Shown here: in pieces, positions 50,707 to 60,158 of the stretch
Layout of the letters: each line of letters opens with the position of its first letter
How positions within the stretch are numbered: position 1 is the first letter of the stretch
From: Frigoribacterium sp. Leaf263
GTDB lineage: Bacteria > Actinomycetota > Actinomycetes > Actinomycetales > Microbacteriaceae
Assembly: GCF_001422285.1 (NCBI RefSeq)
Contig: NZ_LMMO01000001.1
Span: 804,915 to 868,914, forward strand
Length of the DNA stretch: 64,000 bases
Direction of reading: 5' to 3'
Translations under genes and position numbers: made by a program
The notes under the pieces: model-generated
The model's input: the letters and a program-made list of their open reading frames with translations, nothing else
Database searches by the model: none
Told to the model about the DNA's origin: nothing

Positions 50707-53301
50707 ATGGCATCTCTGCTCTATCGACTCGGTCGGTTCGCCGCCCGTCGGGCCTGGACGGTCGTCGTCGCCTGGCTCGTCGTCCTCGGCCTCGCCGGCG
50801 GTGCGTTCGCGCTGTTCGGCGGCACGCTGACGAGCGCCGTCAGCATCCCCGGCACCGCCACGCAGGAGGTCAGCGACGAGCTGGCCGACAAGTTCCCGCA
50901 GGCCAGCGGCGGAACCGGCACGGTGGTGTTCACCACGACCGACGACGCCCCCTTCACCGATGCTCAGAAGACCGCCGTCGGCGATCTGCTGACCGACGCG
51001 GAGGCGCTCGACGACGTCAAGGGCAGCACGAACCCGTTCGAGACGCAGCAGCAGCTGGCCGACCAGCAGACGCAGATCGACGACGGTCGTCAGCAGATCA
51101 CCGACGGCACCGCGCAGCTCGAGGCGGGCCAGTCGCAGATCGACGCCGCGCAGGATCAGCTCACCGCCGGTCAGCAGCAGCTCGACGCCGCACGCGCCCA
51201 GGCCGAGGCCGCGGGTCAGCTCGCCGCCGCGCAGCCGCAGCTCGACGCGCAGCAGGCTCAGATCGACGCCGGCCAGAAGCAGATCGACGACCAGCAGGCG
51301 ACCCTCGACGCCAGCCGCACCGAGCTCGAGACGCAGAGCACCACCCTTGAGGACGGCGCGGCCCTCCTGGCCCTCGCCGAGGACATCCGTCAGGTCTCGA
51401 CCGACGAGACGACCGCCGTCGCGACCATCCAGTTCGACGAGGCGCTGAACCTCGTCCCGGCCGAGTCGAAGGAGGCCGTCGTCGCCGAGATGAACGAGGC
51501 CGACATCGACGGCGTCCGCGCCGAGGTGTCGAACGACATCGCCGCCTCCATCCCCGAGATCCTCGGCCCGGGCGAGGTGGCGGGCGTCGTCATCGCCGCC
51601 ATCGTGCTGCTCGTCATGCTCGGCACCCTCATCGGCGCCGGTCTGCCGCTGATCAACGCCCTCATCGGCGTCGGCGTCGGCGTGCTCGCGTCGCTCGCGC
51701 TCTCGGGCACGGTCGAGATGCTCTCGGTCACCCCCGTGCTGGGCGTGATGCTGGGCCTCGCGGTCGGCATCGACTACTCGCTGTTCATCCTCAACCGGCA
51801 CCGGACGCAGCTGCGCGACGGCACCCCGCTGCACGACTCGATCGGGCTCGCGAACGGCACGTCGGGCAACGCGGTCGTGTTCGCCGGCTCGACGGTGCTC
51901 ATCGCGCTGCTCGCCCTGAACCTGACGGGCATCCCGTTCCTCGGCCTGATGGGCACGGTCGGCGCGGTCTGCGTCCTGGCCGCGATCCTCATCGCGATCA
52001 CGCTGACGCCGGCGCTGCTCTCGATCGTCGGCCTGCGCATCCTGCCCAAGAAGGTCCGAGCCCGCGTCGGCCACACCGGCCCGGTGCGCGTGCCGAGCAA
52101 GCCCATGAAGACCAGCCGCGCCGTCCTCACCCTGATCGGCGGCGTCATCGTGCTGCTGATCGTGGCGATCCCCGCCCTGTCGATGCGCCTCGGTCTGCCC
52201 GCCGGCTCGTCCGAGCCCGTCGACTCGAGCGCGTACAAGGCGTACACGCTCGTCGCCGACAAGTTCGGCGCCGGGGTCAACGGCCCCCTGCTCGTCGTCG
52301 CCGACCTCGACGAGGCCGTGTCCGACGACGATCTCGTCGCCGAGCAGGTCCGAGTCGGCACGAAGCTCAAAGACCAGGACGACGTGGTCGCCGTCGCGCC
52401 CATCGGCGCCTCCGACGACGACACCCTGCTGGCCTTCCAGGTCGTGCCCGACGGCGGTCCCACCGACGAGTCGACCGAGCAGCTCGTCCGCGACCTGCGC
52501 GGTCTCGAGCTCGACGGGGTGTCCGAGTTCGGCGTCGCCGGCAACGCGTCCGGCAACATCGACGTCAGCGAGAAGCTGTCCGCCGCCCTGCCGCTCTATC
52601 TGCTCGTCGTCGTCGGACTCTCGCTGATCATCCTGATCTTCGTGTTCCGGTCGATCCTCGTGCCCATCACGGCCACCATCGGGTTCGTCCTCTCGCTGTT
52701 CGCCGCGTTCGGCGGGGTCACCGCGGTGTTCCAGTGGGGCTGGCTCGCGCCGGTCTTCGGCGTGCACGACCCGGGCCCGATCCTGAGCTTCCTGCCCATC
52801 CTGATGGTCGGGGTCCTCTTCGGGCTCGCGATGGACTACCAGCTGTTCCTCGTCAGCGGCATGCGCGAGTCGTACGCCCACGGCACGCCGGCCCGTCTCG
52901 CCGTGCAGCGCGGCGTGCACGCCGGTCGCACCGTGGTCACGGCCGCGGCCCTGATCATGACCGCCGTGTTCTCGGGCTTCGTGTTCTCGAACTCGGTGAT
53001 GATCCAGTCCATCGGGCTCGGCCTGGCCCTGGGAGTGCTGATCGACGCGTTCATCGTGCGTCTGCTGCTCATCCCCGCGGTCATGCACCTGCTGGGCGAC
53101 GCGGCGTGGTGGATCCCGAAGTGGCTCGACCGCATCCTGCCCGACGTCGACGTCGAGGGGGCCTCGCTCGAGCGGACGCACCCCGGCAGCACGACCGAGG
53201 GCACCGAGACGGAGCACGCGACGCACGTGATCGAGGGCGCCGAGCCCGACGCCGCGCCGCACGTTCCCGGCTCGGACGGCCCGCCCGCCCACCGGGCGTA
53301 G
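50707..53301 (+). CDS. MMPL/RND family exporter with coiled-coil periplasmic loop
   Basis: An 864-residue transporter with twelve helices in two repeats of six. Family motifs are GLAVGIDYSLFILNRHR in the first repeat and FGLAMDYQLFLVSGMRESYA in the second, each with the Asp-Tyr pair that relays protons. The first external loop (about residues 112-215) is a Gln-rich heptad repeat (DDGRQQITDGTAQLEAGQSQ and similar) that predicts a long antiparallel coiled coil. MMPL proteins export lipids, siderophores or drugs. GGAGG precedes the ATG. The C-terminal tail is acidic and His-rich. Confidence 0.9.
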   Translation: MASLLYRLGRFAARRAWTVVVAWLVVLGLAGGAFALFGGTLTSAVSIPGTATQEVSDELADKFPQASGGTGTVVFTTTDDAPFTDAQKTAVGDLLTDAEALDDVKGSTNPFETQQQLADQQTQIDDGRQQITDGTAQLEAGQSQIDAAQDQLTAGQQQLDAARAQAEAAGQLAAAQPQLDAQQAQIDAGQKQIDDQQATLDASRTELETQSTTLEDGAALLALAEDIRQVSTDETTAVATIQFDEALNLVPAESKEAVVAEMNEADIDGVRAEVSNDIAASIPEILGPGEVAGVVIAAIVLLVMLGTLIGAGLPLINALIGVGVGVLASLALSGTVEMLSVTPVLGVMLGLAVGIDYSLFILNRHRTQLRDGTPLHDSIGLANGTSGNAVVFAGSTVLIALLALNLTGIPFLGLMGTVGAVCVLAAILIAITLTPALLSIVGLRILPKKVRARVGHTGPVRVPSKPMKTSRAVLTLIGGVIVLLIVAIPALSMRLGLPAGSSEPVDSSAYKAYTLVADKFGAGVNGPLLVVADLDEAVSDDDLVAEQVRVGTKLKDQDDVVAVAPIGASDDDTLLAFQVVPDGGPTDESTEQLVRDLRGLELDGVSEFGVAGNASGNIDVSEKLSAALPLYLLVVVGLSLIILIFVFRSILVPITATIGFVLSLFAAFGGVTAVFQWGWLAPVFGVHDPGPILSFLPILMVGVLFGLAMDYQLFLVSGMRESYAHGTPARLAVQRGVHAGRTVVTAAALIMTAVFSGFVFSNSVMIQSIGLGLALGVLIDAFIVRLLLIPAVMHLLGDAAWWIPKWLDRILPDVDVEGASLERTHPGSTTEGTETEHATHVIEGAEPDAAPHVPGSDGPPAHRA

Positions 53302-53309
53302 CGGAACCG

Positions 53310-53348
53310 AGGAGGCGCGGTGCGGGGAGATCCCGCACCGCGCCTCCT
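53310..53348. terminator. Perfect hairpin between MMPL gene and hutH
   Basis: AGGAGGCGCGGTGCGGG (53310-53326) pairs over 17 bases with CCCGCACCGCGCCTCCT (53332-53348), loop GAGAT. Both arms contain the dispersed GGAGGCGCG word. It separates convergent genes. Confidence 0.82.
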
Positions 53349-53384
53349 GCGTATCCCGAACCTCCGCGGCGGCCAGGCGACGCG

Positions 53385-54971
53385 TCAGTGCAGCGGCCCC
53401 ACGGCCGACTCGGCCGCCGCCCGCACCGCGCCGGACGCGACCGCGGCGTGCGCGACGTCGATCTCGGGCGCGAGCCACCGATCGGGCCCGGGCCCGCCGA
53501 CCCCCGGCCGCAGCGCGTCGACGACGGCCCGCGCCGGCGCCCCCATCTCGAGCGGGGCGCGCAGCTCGAGGGCGCGAGCCGCGGTCAGCACCTCGATGCC
53601 GACGACGCGGGCGAGCCCGTCGACCGCGGTCCGCAGCTTGCGGGCGGCCGACCAGCCCATCGAGACGTGGTCCTCCTGCATGGCCGACGACGGGATCGAG
53701 TCCACCGAGGCCGGAACGGCCAGCCTCTTCAGCGTCGACACGATCCCGGCCGACGTGTACTGGGCGATCATCAGTCCGCTGTCGACGCCGGCGTCGTGCG
53801 CCAGGAACGCCGGCAGGCCGTGGTTGCGGTGCGGATCGAGGAGGCGGTCGGTGCGTCGTTCGGACATGCTCGCCACGTCCGCGACGACGATCGCCAGGAA
53901 GTCGAGCACGTAGGCGACCGGCGCCCCATGGAAGTTGCCGTTCGACTGCACGCGACCGTCGACGGTGACCACGGGGTTGTCGACGGCCGAGGCCAGCTCG
54001 CGGTCGGCCACGAGACGGGCGTGATCGACGGTGTCGCGCGCACCCCCGTGGACCTGCGGGGCGCAGCGGAGCGAGTAGGCGTCCTGCACGACGGTGTGTC
54101 CCGGGTGGGCGTGGCTGGCGACGATCGGCGACCCGGCCAGCAGGCGGCGCAGGTTCGCGGCCGAGTCCTGCTGACCGGCCTGCGGGCGGAGCGCGTGCAG
54201 ATCGGCGGCGAACACGGCGTCGGTGCCGAGCAGCGCCTCGATCGACATCGCCGCCGAGACGTCGGCCGTCGCGAGCAGCAGCTCGAGGTCGGCGAGGGCG
54301 AGCGTCAGCATGCCGAGCATCCCGTCGGTGCCGTTGATGAGCGCGAGCCCCTCCTTCTCGGCGAGCACGACCGGTTCGAGACCCGCGGCGGCGAGGGCGT
54401 CGGCGGCCGGCATCGAGGCGCCCGACGCGTCGCGCACCTCGCCCTCGCCCATCAGGGCCAGCGCGCAGTGGGCGAGGGGGGCGAGGTCGCCCGAGCAGCC
54501 CAGCGAGCCGTACTCGGCGACGATCGGCGTGATGCCGGCGTTCAGCAGGTCGACGTAGCGCTCGACGGTGGTCGGCGCGATGCCGGTGCGTCCGGTCAGC
54601 AGGGTCGAGATCCGCAGCAGCATCAGGGCGCGCACGACCTCGCGTTCGACCTCCGGCCCCGAGCCGGCCGCATGCGACCGGACGAGGCTCCTCTGCAGCT
54701 GCGTGCGGCGGTCGGCGTCGATGAACGTCGTGGCGAGGGCGCCGAAGCCGGTGGAGATGCCGTAGTGCGGGCGGTCGTCGGTGGCGAGCGCCTCGATGAC
54801 GGTGCGACTGGCGGCGACGGCGACCCGCGCCTCCTCGGCGATCTCGATGCGCGCGTCGTGCCGCGCGACCCGCACGACGTCGGCCGCGGACACGGGGCCG
54901 ATGCCGATCACGACGGGCGCGGCCCCGGCGGACGGCGGAGTGGACGAGGAGGCGCGGGTCGAGTCGGTCAT
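53385..54971 (-). CDS. hutH: Histidine ammonia-lyase
   Basis: A 528-residue lyase of the MIO family. The cofactor-forming tripeptide lies in GSLGCSGDLAPLAH (near residue 155), Cys-Ser-Gly instead of the common Ala-Ser-Gly, a variant I recall from actinobacterial HutH. Other conserved sites are YGISTGFGALATTF with the catalytic Tyr, and SNGNFHGAP. It deaminates histidine to urocanate. No hutU, hutI or hutG is nearby, so it is an orphan here. The start MTDSTRASSSTPPSAG is partly made by the dispersed repeat, and another copy is read as EEARV inside. Confidence 0.88.
   Translation of the reverse strand: MTDSTRASSSTPPSAGAAPVVIGIGPVSAADVVRVARHDARIEIAEEARVAVAASRTVIEALATDDRPHYGISTGFGALATTFIDADRRTQLQRSLVRSHAAGSGPEVEREVVRALMLLRISTLLTGRTGIAPTTVERYVDLLNAGITPIVAEYGSLGCSGDLAPLAHCALALMGEGEVRDASGASMPAADALAAAGLEPVVLAEKEGLALINGTDGMLGMLTLALADLELLLATADVSAAMSIEALLGTDAVFAADLHALRPQAGQQDSAANLRRLLAGSPIVASHAHPGHTVVQDAYSLRCAPQVHGGARDTVDHARLVADRELASAVDNPVVTVDGRVQSNGNFHGAPVAYVLDFLAIVVADVASMSERRTDRLLDPHRNHGLPAFLAHDAGVDSGLMIAQYTSAGIVSTLKRLAVPASVDSIPSSAMQEDHVSMGWSAARKLRTAVDGLARVVGIEVLTAARALELRAPLEMGAPARAVVDALRPGVGGPGPDRWLAPEIDVAHAAVASGAVRAAAESAVGPLH
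54832..54847 (+). repeat. Copy of the dispersed 16-base repeat
   Basis: GACCCGCGCCTCCTCG inside hutH, read on the minus strand as EEARV in a surface helix near residue 45. Confidence 0.8.
54945..54960 (-). repeat. Copy of the dispersed 16-base repeat
   Basis: CGAGGAGGCGCGGGTC at the 5' end of hutH, read as TRASS at residues 5-9, the same reading and position as in the CobW-like gene. Confidence 0.8.
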
Positions 54972-55028
54972 GACCACATCACACCGCGTCGACCCGGTGG
55001 GCCCCGGCGGACGCGCCGTGCCGACCCC

Positions 55029-55976
55029 CTATCGGAGGCGCGGCGTCCGTGCCCCGCGGAGGATCCGCTCCGCCGCGTCGCCGCCCACCTCGAGGACGGT
55101 CGTCGTGCTCGGCCCGGTGTCGGCCCGGGTCGTGCGGCCGCGTTCGGGCGAGTCGCTCGTGTCGACGGCGAGGGCGCCCCGGAGCGACTGCTCGATCACG
55201 ACGTCGCCCACCGCGATCGCCGCCGCCAGAGGGTCGTGCAGCGGTGCCGCGCGGACGCCGAGCCCCGGCTCGTAGAAGTCGAAGTACGCCTCGAACATGG
55301 CCGACACCGCCGTCGCCAGCGCTCCGGCGTCGCGGGCGAGCTCGGCGGTGTGACGCGGCTCGAACCGGTGCCGCATCGTGACGTCGAGGGGCACCACGGT
55401 CGCCGAGCGCCACTCGGCGCCCAGCACGTGGGCCGCCGCCTGGGCGTCGTTGGCGATGTTGGCCTCGGCGTGGGGGGTGATGTTCCCGGGAACCGTCACC
55501 GCGCCTCCCATGAGGGTGATCCCGTCGACGCGCGAGGCCAGGTCGGGGATCACGTCGAGCGCCCGCGAGATCGTCGTCAGCGGGGCGATGGCGATGATGT
55601 GGAGGCGCTCGCCGAACCTCTCGACGAGATCGGCGAGCAGCTCGACGGCCGACTCGGCGACGAGTCGCGAATCGCTCTCGGGGAGCGGCACGCCGCCGAC
55701 GCCGTCGGCCCCGTGGACGTGCGGCGCGCCGCCGTCGAAGGAGCCCCGTCTCGGGTGGTGCTCGCCGAGCGCCACGGGCACCGTCGCCCCGGCGAGACCG
55801 AGGAGGCGGAGGGTGTTCTCGGCCCCGACGGCGGCGGCGACGTTGCCGCTCGTGGCGCCGATGCCGACGAGGCGGTCGCCCGCGGTGCCGAGCAGGTAGG
55901 CGAGGGCGAGGGCGTCGTCGATGCCCGTGTCGCAGTCGAGGTAGAAGACGGTCTCGGGGGTCGCGGTGTCGGTCAC
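55029..55976 (-). CDS. Nucleoside hydrolase (IunH/RihC type)
   Basis: A 315-residue nucleoside hydrolase with the calcium-binding motif FYLDCDTGIDDALALAYL, the ribose/Ca site NIANDAQAA and the terminal signature APLHDPLAAAIAVGD. The HGADG motif (PHVHGADGVGG) is conserved. It splits ribonucleosides into base and ribose in the cytoplasm. It faces away from the divergent FGGY kinase 112 bases off; together with the sugar importer downstream this suggests a pentose-salvage neighbourhood (inference). GTG- or ATG-start ambiguity is small; I use MTDTATPETVF. Confidence 0.9.
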   Translation of the reverse strand: MTDTATPETVFYLDCDTGIDDALALAYLLGTAGDRLVGIGATSGNVAAAVGAENTLRLLGLAGATVPVALGEHHPRRGSFDGGAPHVHGADGVGGVPLPESDSRLVAESAVELLADLVERFGERLHIIAIAPLTTISRALDVIPDLASRVDGITLMGGAVTVPGNITPHAEANIANDAQAAAHVLGAEWRSATVVPLDVTMRHRFEPRHTAELARDAGALATAVSAMFEAYFDFYEPGLGVRAAPLHDPLAAAIAVGDVVIEQSLRGALAVDTSDSPERGRTTRADTGPSTTTVLEVGGDAAERILRGARTPRLR

Positions 55977-56088
55977 CCGCCCACGCTAGCGGCCCCTGAC
56001 GGCGGCGACGTGCGGCGGGTCCCCGGGGGCCCACCCGACACGGCAGGATGGTCGACATGCGCAGCGAGGCCCGAGGGCGTGACCACCG

Positions 56089-57558
56089 ATGAGGGCGGTC
56101 GTGGGCATCGACGTGGGCACGTCGAGCACCAAGGCTGTGCTCGTCGCGCTCGACGGCCGGGTCGTCGCCCAGGCCGCCCGCGACCACCGGGTCGACCGAC
56201 CGGGTCACGGCCTCGTCGAGATGGACGCCGACGTCTGGTGGGCCGAGTGCCGCGTGCTCGTGCCCGAGCTGCTCGCGGCCGCGCCCGACGCCGAGATCGT
56301 GTCGGTCGGCGTCAGCGGCATGGGCCCGTGCGTGCTGCTGACCGACGACGACGGCAGGCCCCTCCGGCCCGCCGTGCTCTACGGCGTCGACACCCGGGCG
56401 GCCGACCTGATCGACGACGTCACCGCCGAGCTGGGCGGCGCCGACGCGATGCGCCGGCGCACCGGCTCGGCCCTGAGCACGCAGGCCGCCGGGTTGAAGC
56501 TGACCTGGCTGGCGCGGCACGAGCCCGAGGTCTGGGCCCGCGCCTCCCGGTTCACCATGCCGTCGTCGCGCCTCGTCGAGCTGCTCACCGACGAGTACGT
56601 CCTCGACCACCACTCGGCCAGCCACTGCACGCCGCTGTACGACGTGCATCGACGCGAGTGGATCGACGAGTGGGTCGACCTGCTGGCCCCCGGTCTGCCG
56701 ATGCCGCGCCTGGCCTGGCCCGGCGAGGAGGCGGGGCGGGTGACCGCCCGGGCGGCCGCTGCGACCGGGCTCCCCGTCGGGGTCCCCGTGACCGTCGGCA
56801 CGATCGACGCCTTCGCCGAGGGTCTCAGCGTCGGGCTCGACGACCCGCGGCGCATGTTCGTGCAGTACGGGACGACGATGTTCATGCTCGTCCCGCTGAC
56901 GGAGCCCCGCCCGGTTCCGGGGCTGTGGACGACCGTCGGCGACCGCCCGGGGCGCAGCAGCGCGGCCGGCGGCCTCGCGACCGCGGGGGCCATCACCGAC
57001 TGGCTGCGACGACTGACCGGCGCCGCCTGGGAGGATCTGCTCGACGAGGCGGCCGAGTCGGGCGTCGGCGCCCGAGGGCTGCTCGTGCTGCCCTACTTCG
57101 CCGGCGAGCGCACGCCCCTCGGCGATCCGGAGGCGCGGGGCGTCATGGCGGGGCTGACCGTCGGTCACACGCGCGGGGACGTCTACCGCGCCGTGCTCGA
57201 GGCCACGGCCTTCGCCGTGCGCCATCACCTCGACGTGCTCGCCGAGGCGGGCGTCGTGGTCGACTCGATGATCGGCGCCGGGGGAGGGGTGCTCGCGCCG
57301 CTCTGGCCGCAGATCGTGAGCGACGTCTGCGGGCTGCCGCAGGTCATCCCGTCCGTCTCGGTCGGGGCCTCGTTCGGCTCGGCTCTGCTGGCCGCGGGTC
57401 TGGTCTCGTCGGTCGACGTCGAGGCGTGGAACCCGCCGGCGGTCGTGCTGCAGCCCGATCCGAGCACGCGCGAGGCGTACGACGCGGCCTACGCCGACTA
57501 CCGGCGGCTCTACCCCGACACGGTCGAGGTCGTGCACCGGCTGGCCGCTCGCAGCTGA
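56089..57558 (+). CDS. FGGY family carbohydrate kinase
   Basis: A 489-residue two-domain sugar kinase. The N-terminal phosphate loop is VVGIDVGTSSTKAVLVALDG. The catalytic Asp is in VTVGTIDAFAEGLSVG, and the C-terminal adenosine motif is GAGGGVLAPLWPQIVSDVCG. FGGY kinases act on xylulose, ribulose, fuculose, glycerol or sugar alcohols; specificity cannot be read here. It is the first gene on this strand before an RbsABC-like importer, separated by 370 bases that include a promoter region, so it may be transcribed separately but function with the importer. Confidence 0.88.
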   Translation: MRAVVGIDVGTSSTKAVLVALDGRVVAQAARDHRVDRPGHGLVEMDADVWWAECRVLVPELLAAAPDAEIVSVGVSGMGPCVLLTDDDGRPLRPAVLYGVDTRAADLIDDVTAELGGADAMRRRTGSALSTQAAGLKLTWLARHEPEVWARASRFTMPSSRLVELLTDEYVLDHHSASHCTPLYDVHRREWIDEWVDLLAPGLPMPRLAWPGEEAGRVTARAAAATGLPVGVPVTVGTIDAFAEGLSVGLDDPRRMFVQYGTTMFMLVPLTEPRPVPGLWTTVGDRPGRSSAAGGLATAGAITDWLRRLTGAAWEDLLDEAAESGVGARGLLVLPYFAGERTPLGDPEARGVMAGLTVGHTRGDVYRAVLEATAFAVRHHLDVLAEAGVVVDSMIGAGGGVLAPLWPQIVSDVCGLPQVIPSVSVGASFGSALLAAGLVSSVDVEAWNPPAVVLQPDPSTREAYDAAYADYRRLYPDTVEVVHRLAARS

Positions 57559-57709
57559 CCCGCGCCTCCCGCGCCTCCCCGGTCTCCGACGCCGTCGCCG
57601 CCCGTCGCGGCCCGTCGCGGCGGGTCTCCGTCGCGGTCGGCGAGGCCCTCACCGCGTCGCGGTCGGGGCCGTCGGAAAAAAGTTTCTGATCCCGATTTCG
57701 TCACAGCAC

Positions 57710-57738
57710 TTGCGGAATTATTGTCGAGAACATAATTT
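57710..57738 (+). promoter_or_regulatory. Promoter and operator candidate of the sugar importer operon
   Basis: The 369-base gap 57559-57927 starts with two tandem CGCGCCTCC words, then turns AT-rich. TTGCGG (57710-57715) and CATAAT (57731-57736) could be -35/-10 elements. AATTATTGT (57716-57724) and ACATAATTT (57730-57738) form an imperfect inverted repeat over the same bases, a plausible SorC operator. The stretch 57745-57927 is GC-rich and open but has no good ribosome-binding site before the ATG at 57928. Confidence 0.5.
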
Positions 57739-57927
57739 CATCTCGTGCAGCCCGATCACTCGGGTCGCACCGGCAGCGACGACGATGCCCCCAGGTCCAG
57801 TCGTCGCTGCCTCCGACGAAAGACCAATCTGCGAACGGAGCAGCGCGATGATGCGTGCCGTCCCCCACGACCCCCTGGTGAGCCCCTGCCGGGCCCTCGC
57901 CACGCCGACCCCCTCGGCGGTGTCCCG

Positions 57928-58599
57928 ATGAGCGCCGCTCCGGTGTCGACCCGCACCACCCGGTCGGGCCGCAGCACCTCCCGCAAGCGCAACCGCACCA
58001 TCGCGACCGTCGCCGTGCTGGCCGTGCTGCTCGTCGCCATGGGACTCAGCACCAAGGTCGTCGGCGCCGACTCCGATCTCGGCGCGGGCCCCGAGGCCTT
58101 CTCCGCCGAGGCGTGGGGCGCCGAGAACTTCCCCACCATCCAGGAGGGCATCGCCGAGCGGGCCGTCCCCGCCGACGAGCTGGCGACGGCGATCCTCGCC
58201 GACCCGACGGCGGCCGGCGCCGAGTACGGGGTCGACGCGGGCACCGGCCCCGAGATCTCCACCACCTTCACGGGCACCGTGGGCGCCGGCGAGGCCGGGA
58301 TCTACCCCGTGACGGTCGAGGGCGTGCCGAGCGACATCCTCATCCGCATCCAGACCGGGCCGGCCATCAACGGCACCGACCTCCGCGACGCGACGGGCAC
58401 CGTCGAGTTCGGCCAGTTCACGAACCAGATCGACTACCAGGACGCCGCGTCGGCGCTCAACGAGCAGCTGAAGAGCACCGTCCTCGACGGCATCGACACG
58501 ACGGCGCTCGAAGGCCGGACGGTCGAGGTCACGGGCGCCTTCCAGCTCATCAACCCGGCCGGGTGGCTCGTCACGCCGTCCGACCTGGTCGTCCAGTGA
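57928..58599 (+). CDS. DUF2291 family membrane-anchored protein
   Basis: A 223-residue protein with one N-terminal membrane segment (about 24-42, ATVAVLAVLLVAMGLSTKVV). The extracytoplasmic domain is of the DUF2291 type, ending LINPAGWLVTPSDLVVQ. DUF2291 genes accompany sugar-alcohol importers (for example the erythritol locus of rhizobia, as I recall), but no biochemical role is established. The ATG at 57928 is chosen because the membrane segment begins shortly after; an in-frame ATG 61 codons upstream gives an unlikely N-terminus. The ABC ATPase GTG overlaps its stop. Confidence 0.8.
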   Translation: MSAAPVSTRTTRSGRSTSRKRNRTIATVAVLAVLLVAMGLSTKVVGADSDLGAGPEAFSAEAWGAENFPTIQEGIAERAVPADELATAILADPTAAGAEYGVDAGTGPEISTTFTGTVGAGEAGIYPVTVEGVPSDILIRIQTGPAINGTDLRDATGTVEFGQFTNQIDYQDAASALNEQLKSTVLDGIDTTALEGRTVEVTGAFQLINPAGWLVTPSDLVVQ

Positions 58600-60158
58600 G
58601 CACCGTCGACGGCTCGGTCGCCTCCGCGAAGGGCGCACCGGCGGCCACCGGAGACGTCGTGCTCGAGGCGGTCGACGTCGTCAAGACCTACGGGGCGACC
58701 CGGGCCCTGAAGGGCGTGGGGTTCTCGATCCACCGCGGCCAGGTGACGACCCTGTTCGGCGAGAACGGCGCCGGCAAGTCGACCCTCATGAAGATCCTCT
58801 CCGGCGTCGAGCAGCCGACCTCGGGCGACATCCTGCTGCACGGCGAGCCGGTCGTCTTCGACGACACCGTCGACGCCCGCGAGCACGGCATCTCGATCAT
58901 CCACCAAGAGCTGAGCCTCGCGCCGAACCTGTCGGTGCGCGACAACATCTTCCTGGGGCGCGAGATCCAGGGGCCGACCGGGGTCGACTACGCCGAGGAG
59001 GCGCGGCAGGCCAAGGCCGTCCTCGACGAGCTCGGCGAGGACATCGACCCGGCCACCACCGTCGCGGATCTCCGCCTCGGTCAGCAGCAGCTCGTCGAGA
59101 TCGCCCGGGCGCTCTCCGTCGACGCGCGCATCCTGATCATGGACGAGCCGACCAGCGCGCTCAGCGCCTCCGAGGTCGAGGTGCTCTTCACGGTCATCCA
59201 CGACCTCACGGCCCGCGGCGTCTCGATCGTCTACATCTCGCACCACCTCGAGGAGGCGCTCGAGATCACCGACCACGCGGTCGTGCTCCGCGACGGTGCC
59301 GTCACGGCCACGGCCGTGGCCGCGGACATCGACCTCGCCTGGGTGGTCAGGGCGATGGTCGGCGAGGGGTTCGACCTCGGTTCGCCGCCCACCGGCTACG
59401 AGTTCGGCGAGGTCGCGCTCTCCATCCAGGGCGTCACCGTGCCCGACCGCGACATCCCGGGTCGAAACGTCGTCGACCACCTCGACCTCGACGTCCGGGC
59501 GGGCGAGATCGTCTGCCTCTACGGGCTGATGGGCGCCGGTCGCACCGAGCTGCTCGAGGCGGTCGCCGGGCGCAACGCCGTCAGCGCGGGGCGCATCCTG
59601 AAGAACGGACGCGACCTCGCGGGGCTCTCGATCGCCGAGCGCATCGACGAGGGGCTCGGCCTCGTCCCCGAAGACCGTCAGCGCGATGGGCTCGTGCAGA
59701 CCATGACCGTCGGCCGCAACATGTCGCTGGCGAGCATCGGCTCGTTCGTGAAGGGACTGTTCCTCTCCGGGAGGCGCGAGGTCGATCTCGTGACGGACTC
59801 GATCCGCACGGTGCACGTCAAGACCTCGGGCGGCGACGCCATGATCGGGTCCCTCTCCGGCGGCAACCAGCAGAAGGTCGTCATCGGCAAGATGCTGGCG
59901 ACCGATCCCGACGTGATCCTGCTCGACGAGCCCAGCCGCGGCATCGACATCGGGGCCAAGGCCGAGGTGTTCCGTCTGCTCGCCGAACGGGCCCGCAACG
60001 GACTCGCCGTCGTGTACACGACCTCCGAGGTCGGCGAGTGCCTCAGCATCGCCCACCGCATCGTCGTGCTGAGCCGCGGGCGCATCTCCGCCGAGTTCGG
60101 CGCCGACACCACCAAAGAAGCCATCATGGCCGCCTCGGGCGAGGCCGTGATCTCGTGA
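58596..60158 (+). CDS. Sugar ABC transporter ATPase with two nucleotide domains (RbsA type)
   Basis: A 520-residue protein with two ABC domains. The first has Walker A GENGAGKST, signature LRLGQQQLVEIARAL and Walker B ILIMDEPTSAL. The second has a degenerate Walker A (YGLMGAGRTELLEAVAGRNA, Gly-Arg-Thr replacing Gly-Lys-Ser/Thr), signature LSGGNQQKVVIGKMLA and Walker B VILLDEPSRGID. This asymmetry is normal for RbsA/MglA-like ATPases. GTG start (VSTVDGSVASAKG) overlaps the DUF2291 stop. Powers import through the next gene's permease. Confidence 0.93.
   Translation: MSTVDGSVASAKGAPAATGDVVLEAVDVVKTYGATRALKGVGFSIHRGQVTTLFGENGAGKSTLMKILSGVEQPTSGDILLHGEPVVFDDTVDAREHGISIIHQELSLAPNLSVRDNIFLGREIQGPTGVDYAEEARQAKAVLDELGEDIDPATTVADLRLGQQQLVEIARALSVDARILIMDEPTSALSASEVEVLFTVIHDLTARGVSIVYISHHLEEALEITDHAVVLRDGAVTATAVAADIDLAWVVRAMVGEGFDLGSPPTGYEFGEVALSIQGVTVPDRDIPGRNVVDHLDLDVRAGEIVCLYGLMGAGRTELLEAVAGRNAVSAGRILKNGRDLAGLSIAERIDEGLGLVPEDRQRDGLVQTMTVGRNMSLASIGSFVKGLFLSGRREVDLVTDSIRTVHVKTSGGDAMIGSLSGGNQQKVVIGKMLATDPDVILLDEPSRGIDIGAKAEVFRLLAERARNGLAVVYTTSEVGECLSIAHRIVVLSRGRISAEFGADTTKEAIMAASGEAVIS

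Noticed and set aside
57561..57578. Tandem CGCGCCTCC copies as a gene-specific operator
   Set aside because: The same word recurs dozens of times in unrelated contexts, so it is treated as part of the dispersed repeat.
52734..57689. A 1651-codon open frame on the plus strand
   Set aside because: It is antisense to hutH and the nucleoside hydrolase and out of frame with the MMPL and FGGY kinase genes. Its Arg/Gly/Ala-rich translation is typical of GC-rich shadow frames.
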